In this document: piece by piece, positions 56,956-64,000 of the stretch
How the letters are laid out: every line of letters starts with the position of its first letter
How positions within the stretch are numbered: the first letter of the stretch is position 1
DNA from: Micromonospora ferruginea
Lineage (GTDB): Bacteria > Actinomycetota > Actinomycetes > Mycobacteriales > Micromonosporaceae
Assembly: GCF_013694245.2 (NCBI RefSeq)
Contig: NZ_CP059322.2
Coordinates: forward strand, 3,479,001 to 3,543,000
Reading direction: 5' to 3'
DNA: 64,000 nucleotides
Translations under genes and position numbers: made by a program
The notes under the pieces: model-generated
Databases searched by the model: none
Told to the model about the DNA's origin: nothing
What the model saw: the letters and a program-made list of their open reading frames with translations, nothing else

Positions 56956-57273
56956 TCAGCTCCAGCGCGGCGGCGCCTGCCCGTACGCGGGTGGCAGGTG
57001 GGGCCAGCTCAGGGGACGGCCGTCCAGGCGACCCGGCGGGCTGATTCCGCTCCACCCGTCGCCCAGCGCGGTGCGGTAGGCGTCGGCGCCGGCCGGTGCG
57101 GGCGAGCGCCAGTCGGCGGCCGCCGCGAGGCAGGCGGCCACGGACGCGACGGCGCAGTCGGCGACGGCGAGCGGTGACGCCAGCGCCACGGGCCGGGGAT
57201 CCCCGTCGAGCCGCGGCCCGGCGGAACCCGTCAACCCCAGGTCGGTCAGCACGTCGTTCACCAGGGTCGTCAT
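56956..57273 (-). CDS. Small protein resembling a CoA-transferase N-terminus
   Basis: A 105-residue protein beginning MTTLVNDVLTDLGLTGSAGP, then LDGDPRPVALASPLAVADCA and SVAACLAAAADW. This resembles the first ~60 residues of actinobacterial CaiB/BaiF-type CoA-transferase family III proteins, but the rest of the ~400-residue enzyme is absent and the tail (WPHLPPAYGQAPPRWS) is unfamiliar. It may be a truncated gene or an unrelated small protein. It lies 85 bp downstream of the GT2 gene of the PIG-L cassette on the same strand. Confidence 0.45.
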   Translation of the reverse strand: MTTLVNDVLTDLGLTGSAGPRLDGDPRPVALASPLAVADCAVASVAACLAAAADWRSPAPAGADAYRTALGDGWSGISPPGRLDGRPLSWPHLPPAYGQAPPRWS

Positions 57274-57358
57274 GCGGACATCCTGACGGGTTCCGGCGGC
57301 CGGCGCGTGCTCGACGCCCGGACGGGCGACCGGGTCGTGGTCGCGGGGCGGCTCCCGC

Positions 57359-58057
57359 TCAGGCCCGGCCGCCGACGACCGGGGGCCGGTCGTCGAGGGC
57401 GTCGAGATAGCGGGCGAAGCCGTGCGGGGCGCGACTACGTCGGCGGGCGCTGGTGCGGACCGGGCAGGTGGCGTCGGCGACGACCCGCAGGGCGCGTCGG
57501 CGACCACGGTCCACGAGGTCGTGGTCCTCGCCGTGGCGCAGGTCGGCGAATCCGCCGAGTCGCTCGTACGCGGTGGCGGCGCAGCCCAGGTTCGCACCGT
57601 GCACGTGCCGGTGACCGGTGTCGGTCAGGCCCTGCCGGTAGCGGGTCTCGAACCGCGTGCGGACCTGCTCGGAGCGGGGCGCCCAGTCGTGCACGCGCAC
57701 GGTGCCGACCAGCAGGTCGGTGCCCGCCCGGCCGTGGCGCAGGTGCCATCCGCCCCAGCGCCGGGGCACCCGGCTGTCCGCGTCGGTGGTGGCGAGCCAC
57801 AGGTCCTGCGGGCCGTGGCGCAACGCGTGCGCCATGCCGGCGGCGCGCGCCCGGCCGACGTTGCGGGCCCGCACGGTCACCACGACCGCGCCGAGGCGAC
57901 GGGCGACGGCGGCCGTGGCGTCCCGGCAGTCGTCGGCCACGACGATCACCTCGGCGCGCACCGGCAGGCGGCGGAGCGAGTCGAGGACCGAGGCCAGGCA
58001 GGCGGGCAACGACGCCTGCTCGTCGTGGGCGGGCACCACGACCGCCAGCCGGTTCAC
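57359..58057 (-). CDS. GT2 family glycosyltransferase of the PIG-L cassette
   Basis: A 232-residue GT-A-fold enzyme without membrane helices: VVVPAHDEQASLPACLASVL at the start, VVADDCRDATAAVAR, the DxD-like TTDADSRVP, VHGANLGCAATAYERLGGF and GEDHDLVDR. Donor and acceptor are unknown. GTG 58057 overlaps the methyltransferase stop (GTGA). Last gene of a coupled four-gene cassette. Confidence 0.88.
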   Translation of the reverse strand: MNRLAVVVPAHDEQASLPACLASVLDSLRRLPVRAEVIVVADDCRDATAAVARRLGAVVVTVRARNVGRARAAGMAHALRHGPQDLWLATTDADSRVPRRWGGWHLRHGRAGTDLLVGTVRVHDWAPRSEQVRTRFETRYRQGLTDTGHRHVHGANLGCAATAYERLGGFADLRHGEDHDLVDRGRRRALRVVADATCPVRTSARRRSRAPHGFARYLDALDDRPPVVGGRA

Positions 58058-58680
58058 CACAGGCCCTCGGCCTGCGCCACGGAGCGGGCCGCCGGCGGCA
58101 CCCGGAGGAGGACGTCGAGGAGGAAGTCGGCCTCCTCGTGGCGGGCCGTACGCTCCAGCCCGGCCACGTCGCCGAGCAGCCGGTGCACCTCGTCGCCGCC
58201 CCGCGCGTGTTCGGCCACCACCGGCCGCCAGTGCACGGCGACGAGCGTGCCGCCCGGTTCCAGCGACGCCACCGCCCGGGCGACCAGCCGGTCCAGTCCG
58301 GCGTCGTCGAGGTAGTAGCCGAGTTCGGAGAGCACGACCAGGTCGAAGCGCGCGTCCGCCCCGGCCGGCCACTCGTCGGGGACGCGCATCCGCTGCACCC
58401 GCACGTGGGCCTGGTCGGCGAGGCGCTGCCGGGCGCTCGCCACGGCCGCGGCGGCGATGTCGACCGCCAGCAGACGGTCGCACCGACCCGCCAGGCGGTG
58501 GGTGAGCATGCCGGTCGAGCAGCCCGGCTCGAACGCCGACCGGTAGCGCCGGCGCGGCAGGCAGGCGACGGTCAGATCGTGTTTGCGTTGCTCGTACCAG
58601 CGGGTCGCGAAGCTCCACGGGTCGTCGGCCCGGGCGTACATGTCGTCGAAGTACTCGGCGGGGGTGCCGCGTGTGGTCAT
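58054..58680 (-). CDS. NodS-like SAM-dependent methyltransferase
   Basis: A 208-residue methyltransferase of the NodS type. The N-terminus has the characteristic PAEYFDDMYARADDPWSFAT and WYEQRKHDLTVACLPRRRY; motif I is AFEPGCSTGMLT, the ribose-binding Asp is in LLAVDIAAAAV, and DLVVLSELGYYLDD is motif IV. Rhizobial NodS N-methylates a deacetylated chito-oligosaccharide, and here too the partner upstream is a deacetylase. ATG 58680 overlaps the PIG-L stop (ATGA). Confidence 0.9.
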   Translation of the reverse strand: MTTRGTPAEYFDDMYARADDPWSFATRWYEQRKHDLTVACLPRRRYRSAFEPGCSTGMLTHRLAGRCDRLLAVDIAAAAVASARQRLADQAHVRVQRMRVPDEWPAGADARFDLVVLSELGYYLDDAGLDRLVARAVASLEPGGTLVAVHWRPVVAEHARGGDEVHRLLGDVAGLERTARHEEADFLLDVLLRVPPAARSVAQAEGLW

Positions 58681-59420
58681 GGCACGAACACCGTTTCGTA
58701 GGGACGCGCGAAGCGTGCGAGGACGTGCGGCGGAAGGATCGCGGCGTCGGCGGGCGCCGGCCCGATCGGCCGGATCTGGCTTCCGAAGGCGTCGATCGCC
58801 GCCCGCTTGGCCGCCCGGGCGGCCCCGGTCAGGTCGATCCGGCGCGCGCGGTGCCACGGCACGTCGGGTTCGTCCGGCTCGGCCCAGTGCCACGTCCAGA
58901 CCGGGAACTCCAGCAGCGTCGCACCGGTGCGCCGGCAGGCGTCGGCGGCGGCCCGCCCGACCGCCTCGTGGTCCGGGTGGCCGTCGCCGCGCCAGGTGGT
59001 GACGCACCACCTGCCGGGGGCCAGCCGGGCGGCCAGCGCGTCGGCGAGCGCCGGCTCGTCGATCCCGCCGTCGGGATGCCCGAGGTGTTCGACGGCCGAG
59101 GCGGGCACGCCGAGCCGGCCGCACGCCGTGACGGTCTCGGCCCGCCGGATCGCGGCCAGTTCCGCCGGCGCGTACACCGTCGAGCCGGGGTGCGAGGCCT
59201 CGCCGTCGGTGACCACCGTGATCTCGGCGCCGGCACCGTCGGCGAGCATGGCGACCAGGCCGCCGACGCCGAGCACCTCGTCGTCGGGATGGGGGGCGAC
59301 CACCAGCGGCGGCGCGGTCCGCGCCGAACCGGTGAGATCGAGTACCGGCCAGGCGGCCGGCGCCGGCCACGCGCGCCACGTCTCCTCGCCGGTGCCGGTG
59401 TCGACGATCGGTCTCACCAT
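58677..59420 (-). CDS. PIG-L family deacetylase
   Basis: A 247-residue zinc-dependent N-deacetylase of the PIG-L/MshB/LmbE type. The metal-binding AHPDDE is at residues ~42-47 and the second block GHPDHEAVG at ~148-156; a VTDGEASHPGS loop lies between. Family substrates are N-acetylglucosamine-containing molecules. ATG 59420 overlaps the end of the acyl-CoA dehydrogenase-like gene by 7 bp. Confidence 0.9.
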   Translation of the reverse strand: MVRPIVDTGTGEETWRAWPAPAAWPVLDLTGSARTAPPLVVAPHPDDEVLGVGGLVAMLADGAGAEITVVTDGEASHPGSTVYAPAELAAIRRAETVTACGRLGVPASAVEHLGHPDGGIDEPALADALAARLAPGRWCVTTWRGDGHPDHEAVGRAAADACRRTGATLLEFPVWTWHWAEPDEPDVPWHRARRIDLTGAARAAKRAAIDAFGSQIRPIGPAPADAAILPPHVLARFARPYETVFVP

Positions 59421-60442
59421 CCGGGGTCCCCGCTCGCCGTCACCAGCTCACCCAGGTGCGCCAGGTCCGCCTCCGCGTGGCTCTGGCGCAGATAGACCGT
59501 CAGGTCGGCGACCCGCCTGGCGTGGTCGGCGTCCTGGCACAGCGGCCCCGCCCCCAACGCCCGGCCGACCCGGTCGGCGACGGTGGTGGCGGTGGCCTCG
59601 ACGGCGGCCCGCACCTGGTGGGCCAACCGGTCGGCGTCGCCGGTGGGGTCCGCGTCGATCTCGTCGGCGGCGGCGAACAGCACGGCCCGGGCGGCGGCCA
59701 GGGCCGCGTCGACCGCGCCGAGGTGCGCCAGGGCGTGCGGGCCCAGGGGCCGGCGTCGCGCCGCGGCGTGCAGCGTGTCGGCGACCCCGACGGCGCCGCC
59801 GTACCAGCAGGCGGCCACGCCCGTCCCGCCGTGCCAGAAGCCCGGCCGCGCCGTGTAGGAACCGGGTCCGCCCACCGGTGTCCCGGGCACGTCGTCGAAG
59901 CGGACCGTCCGGCTGTCGCTGGCGGCCATGCCGACCGCGGGCCAGGTGCCGGCCAGCGGGGTCACTCCGGCCCCGCCGACCTCCACGGAGAACAGCCGTA
60001 CCCCGTCGGCGGCGGTCGCGGTCACCAGGGCCCGGGACAGCAGCCCCGCCCCCGAGCACCAGGGCCGGTCGCCGGTCAGCCGCCACCGCTCGCCGTCCCA
60101 GGTCGCGGTGAGCGAGGCCGGCACGGCGGCCCACACGCCCCACGGCTCGCGGCGCCGGGCCGGGTCGGGCGACGCGCCCAGCTCGGCGAGGATGGCCAGC
60201 GCGTCGGCGTGCCCCTCCCCCAGCCGCGCCAGCGTCAGGTCGGCGCGACCGAGTGCGGCGAGGCGCCGGAAGCGTTCGGCCGTTCGTCCGCCGCCGGGCG
60301 CCGGCAGGTCGAGACGCCCGTCGCGCACCGCCGACCGGAACGCCGCCGCCGGGTGCCGGCCGTCCGTGACCGCCGGGGTACGCGCGCCCGGTCCCACCTC
60401 GTCGTCAGCGGCGGGCGACGGGTCCGGACGGCCGACAGTCAT
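59414..60442 (-). CDS. Acyl-CoA dehydrogenase-like protein
   Basis: A 342-residue flavoprotein of the acyl-CoA dehydrogenase fold, shorter than the usual ~380. The middle beta domain is visible (WRLTGDRPWCSGAGLLSRAL, SRTVRFDDVPGTPVG), followed by the C-terminal helical bundle (HLGAVDAALAAARAVLFAAA, DADHARRVADLTVYLRQSHA). The usual catalytic glutamate is not obvious. In this cassette it may dehydrogenate an acyl chain or a sugar amine. ATG 60442 is taken; a longer N-terminus from an upstream ATG looks non-coding. Confidence 0.8.
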   Translation of the reverse strand: MTVGRPDPSPAADDEVGPGARTPAVTDGRHPAAAFRSAVRDGRLDLPAPGGGRTAERFRRLAALGRADLTLARLGEGHADALAILAELGASPDPARRREPWGVWAAVPASLTATWDGERWRLTGDRPWCSGAGLLSRALVTATAADGVRLFSVEVGGAGVTPLAGTWPAVGMAASDSRTVRFDDVPGTPVGGPGSYTARPGFWHGGTGVAACWYGGAVGVADTLHAAARRRPLGPHALAHLGAVDAALAAARAVLFAAADEIDADPTGDADRLAHQVRAAVEATATTVADRVGRALGAGPLCQDADHARRVADLTVYLRQSHAEADLAHLGELVTASGDPGW

Positions 60443-60627
60443 CGCGAACCCCCATCCGGCGAAGTGGCGACCGACGTGGGTCGTGGCCGGAAGATGCCCC
60501 TCTCCGGGGGGCCGAAACATCACCGACGCGACCTCGTCCACGGCCGGATCCGCCGGTGTCCGGCTTCCGATCCGGCGGCGACCGATAGCTGACTGCGGCG
60601 TGACCCACCGTGCCTACGCTGCTCCTC

Positions 60628-62289
60628 ATGGCACCGGGTCCGCCGACCCTCCTGACGGCCGCCGACGAGGCCGCCCGGCCGCTGCGCGCCGTGCTGGAGG
60701 ACGTCTGGCTGACGCTCGACACCGCGGTCGAGGGCGAGGGCCGTTGGCTGGAGCTCTACCGCGGCACGCCGGCCGACCCGGTCTTCGTGTGCCTCGACGC
60801 GATGAGCAACGTGCTGCACGTCCGCTTCGACGGGCCCGACTCGCTGACCGTCAGCTATCTGCCCGGCTGGTGCTACGAGGCCGCCACCGCGGCCCACGCG
60901 GACCGGCGACCGGAGGCGTCCGCGGTCCTGGTGACCGATGTCGACACCGCTCAGCCACTGGTCTTCGACATCAGGGTCGAGCATCGGATCACCGGCGCCG
61001 AGCGCAGCGTGGTGGTCGGCGGGGAGGCGATCCCGTACGCGCCGCTGCCGATGGGTTACACGTTCACGCCCGCGCGCGCTTTCGAGATCGAGGAGGCGGA
61101 CGCGCCGGCGACCCCGCTCGTCCACTGGAGCGCGATGCGGCTGCTGCTGGCGATGGCGCCGGGGGTGTCGTACTCGGCGCGGCCGCTGCTCGACGCGGAC
61201 GGGTTGCGGGCGCTGCGCGCCGCGTACCTGCCCGGCGACGGGCCCACCCGCTGCGACCAGAGCCTGGCCTTCGAGGTCCGGCGCCACCGGCGTCCGGACA
61301 CCCTGCCGCCGCTCGGCGGTCCGCTGGAGCCGGTCCCGCTCGCCGAACCCGACCTGGTGGCCGGGACCGTCGCGCTGGACGCGGCAGTCGGCGGCGCGCT
61401 GCTGCCGACGAGCGTCCAGCAGGTCCGGGCGGACGGGCTCGACCTGGTGCTGATCCGCCCCGACCCGCGCCGCCCGCCCGTCGGCCAGCCCTGGTCCTGG
61501 CAGCCCGACTGGTTCGTCGCCGCCGCCTCGGCGCTCGACGACGTCGCGTTCTCGCTCGCCAAGGATCTGTACGACACCTACATCGACTGGCTGGGCGGGA
61601 TACCCGACAGCGCGCCGCTGCCGATCCACGTCCGGGTCGACCCGACCAGCGCCGAGGACCGCTTCGCCTACCGGCTGGACCTGCTGGACGACGACGGCGA
61701 GCCGGCCGCCGGGCCGGCCGACCCGGTGCTCGACGGCCCGGTGTGGCAGCTCACCGTGATCCGTACCCCGGGGGTGCGGGTGTTCCTCGACGACTCGGTC
61801 GGCGCCGTCGGGGTGAGCACCCTGCGGGGCGTCGTCCGTTACCGGGAGCAGGTGGTCACACACTTCGACGACGTACCCCTGGAGATCACCGACGAGGTGG
61901 TGCCGGTGCGGGACCTGCCGGCCCGGCCGGCGACGCTGGACGAGATCGCCCACGTGGTGGTGACGGTTGGCGAGTTCGTTCCCGTCCCCACCGTCCAGGC
62001 CATGTACGACCTGCGTGACCTCGGTTCCGTCGCCGCCTGGGTGTTGACCGGCGAGGATCTCCAGGGCAAGCCGATGAGCGGGCTGGCGGCGGCGCTGACC
62101 CTGGGCGGCGTGCTGGTGCCGCCGGTCGCGGAACGGGTCGGTGGTTCACTGCTGGCCGCCGGCCGGCGGGTGCTGACCCGTGGCGACGTACCGCTGCCCC
62201 GGCTGGCCCGGGCGGCGGCGGAGGCCACGCCGGTGGACGCCGACCTGGCCGCCACCCTGCTCGCGGAACTGCCGCAGGTGTCGCCGTGA
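60628..62289 (+). CDS. Uncharacterised protein, first gene of an unknown operon
   Basis: A 553-residue soluble protein that I do not recognise. It begins MAPGPPTLLTAADEAARPLR, has a beta-rich central part (DPVFVCLDAMSNVLHVRF, RRPEASAVLVTDVDTAQPLV, VIRTPGVRVFLDDSVGAVGV) and a C-terminal Ala/Leu-rich helical part (GLAAALTLGGVLVPPVAERV). No signal peptide or catalytic motif is visible. GTG 60610 is an alternative start; ATG 60628 is preferred because CTACGCT upstream could be a -10 giving a leaderless message. The stop overlaps the next gene's GTG (GTGA). Confidence 0.7.
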   Translation: MAPGPPTLLTAADEAARPLRAVLEDVWLTLDTAVEGEGRWLELYRGTPADPVFVCLDAMSNVLHVRFDGPDSLTVSYLPGWCYEAATAAHADRRPEASAVLVTDVDTAQPLVFDIRVEHRITGAERSVVVGGEAIPYAPLPMGYTFTPARAFEIEEADAPATPLVHWSAMRLLLAMAPGVSYSARPLLDADGLRALRAAYLPGDGPTRCDQSLAFEVRRHRRPDTLPPLGGPLEPVPLAEPDLVAGTVALDAAVGGALLPTSVQQVRADGLDLVLIRPDPRRPPVGQPWSWQPDWFVAAASALDDVAFSLAKDLYDTYIDWLGGIPDSAPLPIHVRVDPTSAEDRFAYRLDLLDDDGEPAAGPADPVLDGPVWQLTVIRTPGVRVFLDDSVGAVGVSTLRGVVRYREQVVTHFDDVPLEITDEVVPVRDLPARPATLDEIAHVVVTVGEFVPVPTVQAMYDLRDLGSVAAWVLTGEDLQGKPMSGLAAALTLGGVLVPPVAERVGGSLLAAGRRVLTRGDVPLPRLARAAAEATPVDADLAATLLAELPQVSP

Positions 62290-63842
62290 CCCGGCCGGTG
62301 GGACTGCTGCCGCAGCAGGCGATGCTGCTGGCCCAGCAGAGGCTGACCGCCCAGGCGGCCCGGAAGGCGGCGACGAGTGCGCCGGTGCCGACCGCGTTCC
62401 TGCGCGACCCGGCGCAGCTCGTGGACCGCTCCGGTGTCGCGCTGGAGTCCGCGTACCTGCAGAATCTCTACCTGGCGGCCCGGCGGGACGACCCGCGGCT
62501 GACGACCGGCGAGTTCCTCGCCGGCGGCGCCGCCGACTCGCTGTTCCACGGCATCGTCGACTCGCTCCTCGGCCCCGCCGCGGCGACCATGCTGCGCACC
62601 ACCGACCCCCACCTCTACCGCCAGGCGCTCGGCCAGGCGTTCCACGACTTCCGGTTCGGTCCGACGCCGTACGACGGTGGCGTCGCCTACAGCAGGTACC
62701 GCTACCAGACCCGGCAGCACGTCGCGTTGCCGGAGGAGCTGAACGTCCTCCCGATGAACGCGCCGACCGGCCCGGACCTGCACTATCCGCCGTACGGGCC
62801 GCTCGTCACCGCCCGCGGGAATCGCGCCATCGGGATGGTGATGGCCTCGCGGGCGTGGGGACGGGACATCCCGCTGGACGCGCGCGGTGTCACCCTGTTC
62901 CGGACGTTGGGCCTGAAGAGCGAGGACGTGCTGCACGCCTGGGACTACGACCCCGATCTGCTGCTGTCCGAACCGCAGATCGCCCACATGATCACGACCG
63001 GCGCCGCACCGGTGTACCACTTCAAGCTCGTGCGGGAAAAGGTCAACGACCGGACCGCCGAGCAGGCGCGGTGGGAGTTGGCGGCCCGGCTGGAGGACGA
63101 GGCCTTCATCGAGGCCGACGACGCCACGCTGCAACGGCTGTGGAGCCACTACGGCAGCGACACCGCCGGTAAGACCGGAGATCCCACGGCCCTCGAGACG
63201 CGGTACGCCCGGGATCCGTACTACCGGAGGTCCCAGGACGAGCTGTTCGAGATGGCCCTACGCCTGCCGGGCTCCTGGAACGTGAGGACCCGCTCCCGGG
63301 AGTGGGAGCACGGCCTGGTCCAGCGGTTCACCACTCGCATGAACGACTGGGCCCATCGGCTGAGCAACCACCTGGACGAAACCTTCTGGGCCAGCCGGCT
63401 GTCGATGCTCACCGGCGCCGCCGAACCGGCCAGCCTCCAGCTCCTCTCGCCCTGGGAGCACGCCCGGGTCGACCTGCACGCCGGGCGGATGTTCAAAGGC
63501 GCCACGCGCCTCGACAGGTACGGCAACCGGGCCGTTCCGACCCTCCAGGAGGTCGAGGCGTACGACGACGCCGCCCGGGTGGCCGACTCCCCGCTGTCGG
63601 GCGGCGGGACGCTGCGGGCGTTCCCGCTCACCGACGCGCCGCGCGCCGACGAGCCGATCGTGGCGTTCGACCAGTTCACCCTCGGCGAGCTGGTCGGCGC
63701 GCTGCACGAGGACGAGTGGCAGAAGGCCCTGCGGACGGAGGCCGGCCGGGTCCAGGCCGAGTGGAACCAGCTCGTGGACCGCCTCAACACCCACCTCGCC
63801 GCGTACGGCATGCCCGCGGCCCTGCACCTGCCGAAGATCTGA
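62286..63842 (+). CDS. Uncharacterised protein, second gene of the unknown operon
   Basis: A 518-residue soluble protein that I do not recognise. It starts MTRPVGLLPQQAMLLAQQRL (a helical N-terminus), then LESAYLQNLYLAARRDDPRL, LYRQALGQAFHDFRFGPTPY, YSRYRYQTRQHVALPEELNV, and a helical C-terminal half (WEHGLVQRFTTRMNDWAHRL, EWQKALRTEAGRVQAEWNQL). It is rich in aromatic and charged residues and has no signal peptide or membrane segment. It overlaps the first gene by 4 bp, so the pair is translationally coupled and probably forms a complex. Confidence 0.7.
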   Translation: MTRPVGLLPQQAMLLAQQRLTAQAARKAATSAPVPTAFLRDPAQLVDRSGVALESAYLQNLYLAARRDDPRLTTGEFLAGGAADSLFHGIVDSLLGPAAATMLRTTDPHLYRQALGQAFHDFRFGPTPYDGGVAYSRYRYQTRQHVALPEELNVLPMNAPTGPDLHYPPYGPLVTARGNRAIGMVMASRAWGRDIPLDARGVTLFRTLGLKSEDVLHAWDYDPDLLLSEPQIAHMITTGAAPVYHFKLVREKVNDRTAEQARWELAARLEDEAFIEADDATLQRLWSHYGSDTAGKTGDPTALETRYARDPYYRRSQDELFEMALRLPGSWNVRTRSREWEHGLVQRFTTRMNDWAHRLSNHLDETFWASRLSMLTGAAEPASLQLLSPWEHARVDLHAGRMFKGATRLDRYGNRAVPTLQEVEAYDDAARVADSPLSGGGTLRAFPLTDAPRADEPIVAFDQFTLGELVGALHEDEWQKALRTEAGRVQAEWNQLVDRLNTHLAAYGMPAALHLPKI

Positions 63843-63861
63843 GGGAAACCGGAGGGGAATC

Positions 63862-64000
63862 ATGACAACCCCCGTCACCACCCAGGTGGGCCTGCGGTTC
63901 GTCCAGTTGCGCCGGGAGGGCGACGCCGCCCCGGCCGCCTGCACGACCGGCCCGAGACTGATCGATGCGGTCGTGGACTTCCGGGACGCCTGGTCGGACC
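63862..64000 (+). CDS. Third gene of the unknown operon, 3' end outside window
   Basis: ATG 63862 is preceded by GGAGGGGAATC, a strong ribosome site, and the frame is open to the window end (46 codons). It begins MTTPVTTQVGLRFVQLRREG, followed by LIDAVVDFRDAWSD. Not recognised. It is 19 bp after the second gene and clearly belongs to the same operon. Confidence 0.7.
   Translation, partial: MTTPVTTQVGLRFVQLRREGDAAPAACTTGPRLIDAVVDFRDAWSD

Noticed and set aside
57096..57410. Plus-strand open frame opposite the CoA-transferase-like fragment
   Set aside because: Arg/Pro-rich shadow frame with no ribosome site or motif.

Overview
The window is about 64 kb of very GC-rich DNA with strong third-position G/C bias, many GTG starts, leaderless-looking starts and overlapping stop/start codons. 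Together with the dense set of secreted plant-polysaccharide enzymes carrying CBM13 (ricin-B) and CBM2 modules, and the GTTAAG-GGGGCCCC palindromes, this points to a filamentous actinobacterium of the Micromonosporaceae, most likely Micromonospora. That assignment is inferred from composition and gene content, not from a marker gene. No tRNA, rRNA, CRISPR array, insertion sequence or prophage was seen.

Layout. 1-11 kb: housekeeping and accessory enzymes: a STAS protein, an ECF sigma factor with a SnoaL-like tail, an alpha/beta hydrolase, an aminoglycoside-phosphotransferase-like kinase, a large exported glycosidase-like protein with a membrane C-terminus, and then a stretch with an RNA ligase, a HAD phosphatase, a 2H phosphoesterase and a CoaD-like nucleotidyltransferase. 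11-26 kb: regulators and small enzymes, namely LysR/D-amino-acid oxidase (divergent), two RibD-C/DHFR-like reductases, an ArsR-SRPBCC-SnoaL operon, AraC, a sulfotransferase, a roughly 1070-residue helical-repeat protein, and a TetR/oxidoreductase pair with twin perfect operators.

26-43 kb: a carbohydrate-utilisation island. A three-gene co-directional set (GH54 arabinofuranosidase, GH43-CBM6-CBM2, SGNH esterase-CBM13) faces a GH-A clan glycosidase-CBM13 across a palindromic terminator array. It is followed by a cytosolic GH63-like glucosidase, a LacI repressor, a parallel beta-helix enzyme-CBM13, remnants of a sugar-acid dehydratase, a FadR regulator, an aldo/keto reductase and a CE1-type esterase-CBM2. 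Three LacI-controlled promoters with matching -35/-10/operator geometry can be read directly. The GH54 and GH43 genes share a different operator half-site pattern, so at least two repressors act here. The enzymes together suit arabinoxylan/hemicellulose debranching outside the cell, with oligosaccharide trimming inside.

43-64 kb: an F420-type oxidoreductase, secreted proteins of unknown role, a GT-C/GT2 glycosyltransferase pair, a DUF2306 membrane protein, a secreted trypsin-like protease divergent from an NB-ARC/TPR (STAND) protein, a GH5 cellulase-CBM2, a membrane-stress-like trio (SRPBCC, DUF3618, phage-holin-like), and a translationally coupled four-gene cassette (acyl-CoA dehydrogenase-like, PIG-L deacetylase, NodS-like methyltransferase, GT2). 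The window ends in an operon of at least three genes that I do not recognise. The last two items are the best candidates for undescribed biology. Two N-terminal reading-frame breaks (near 4400 and 19250) and one deletion pseudogene (38.5 kb) should be checked against raw reads.
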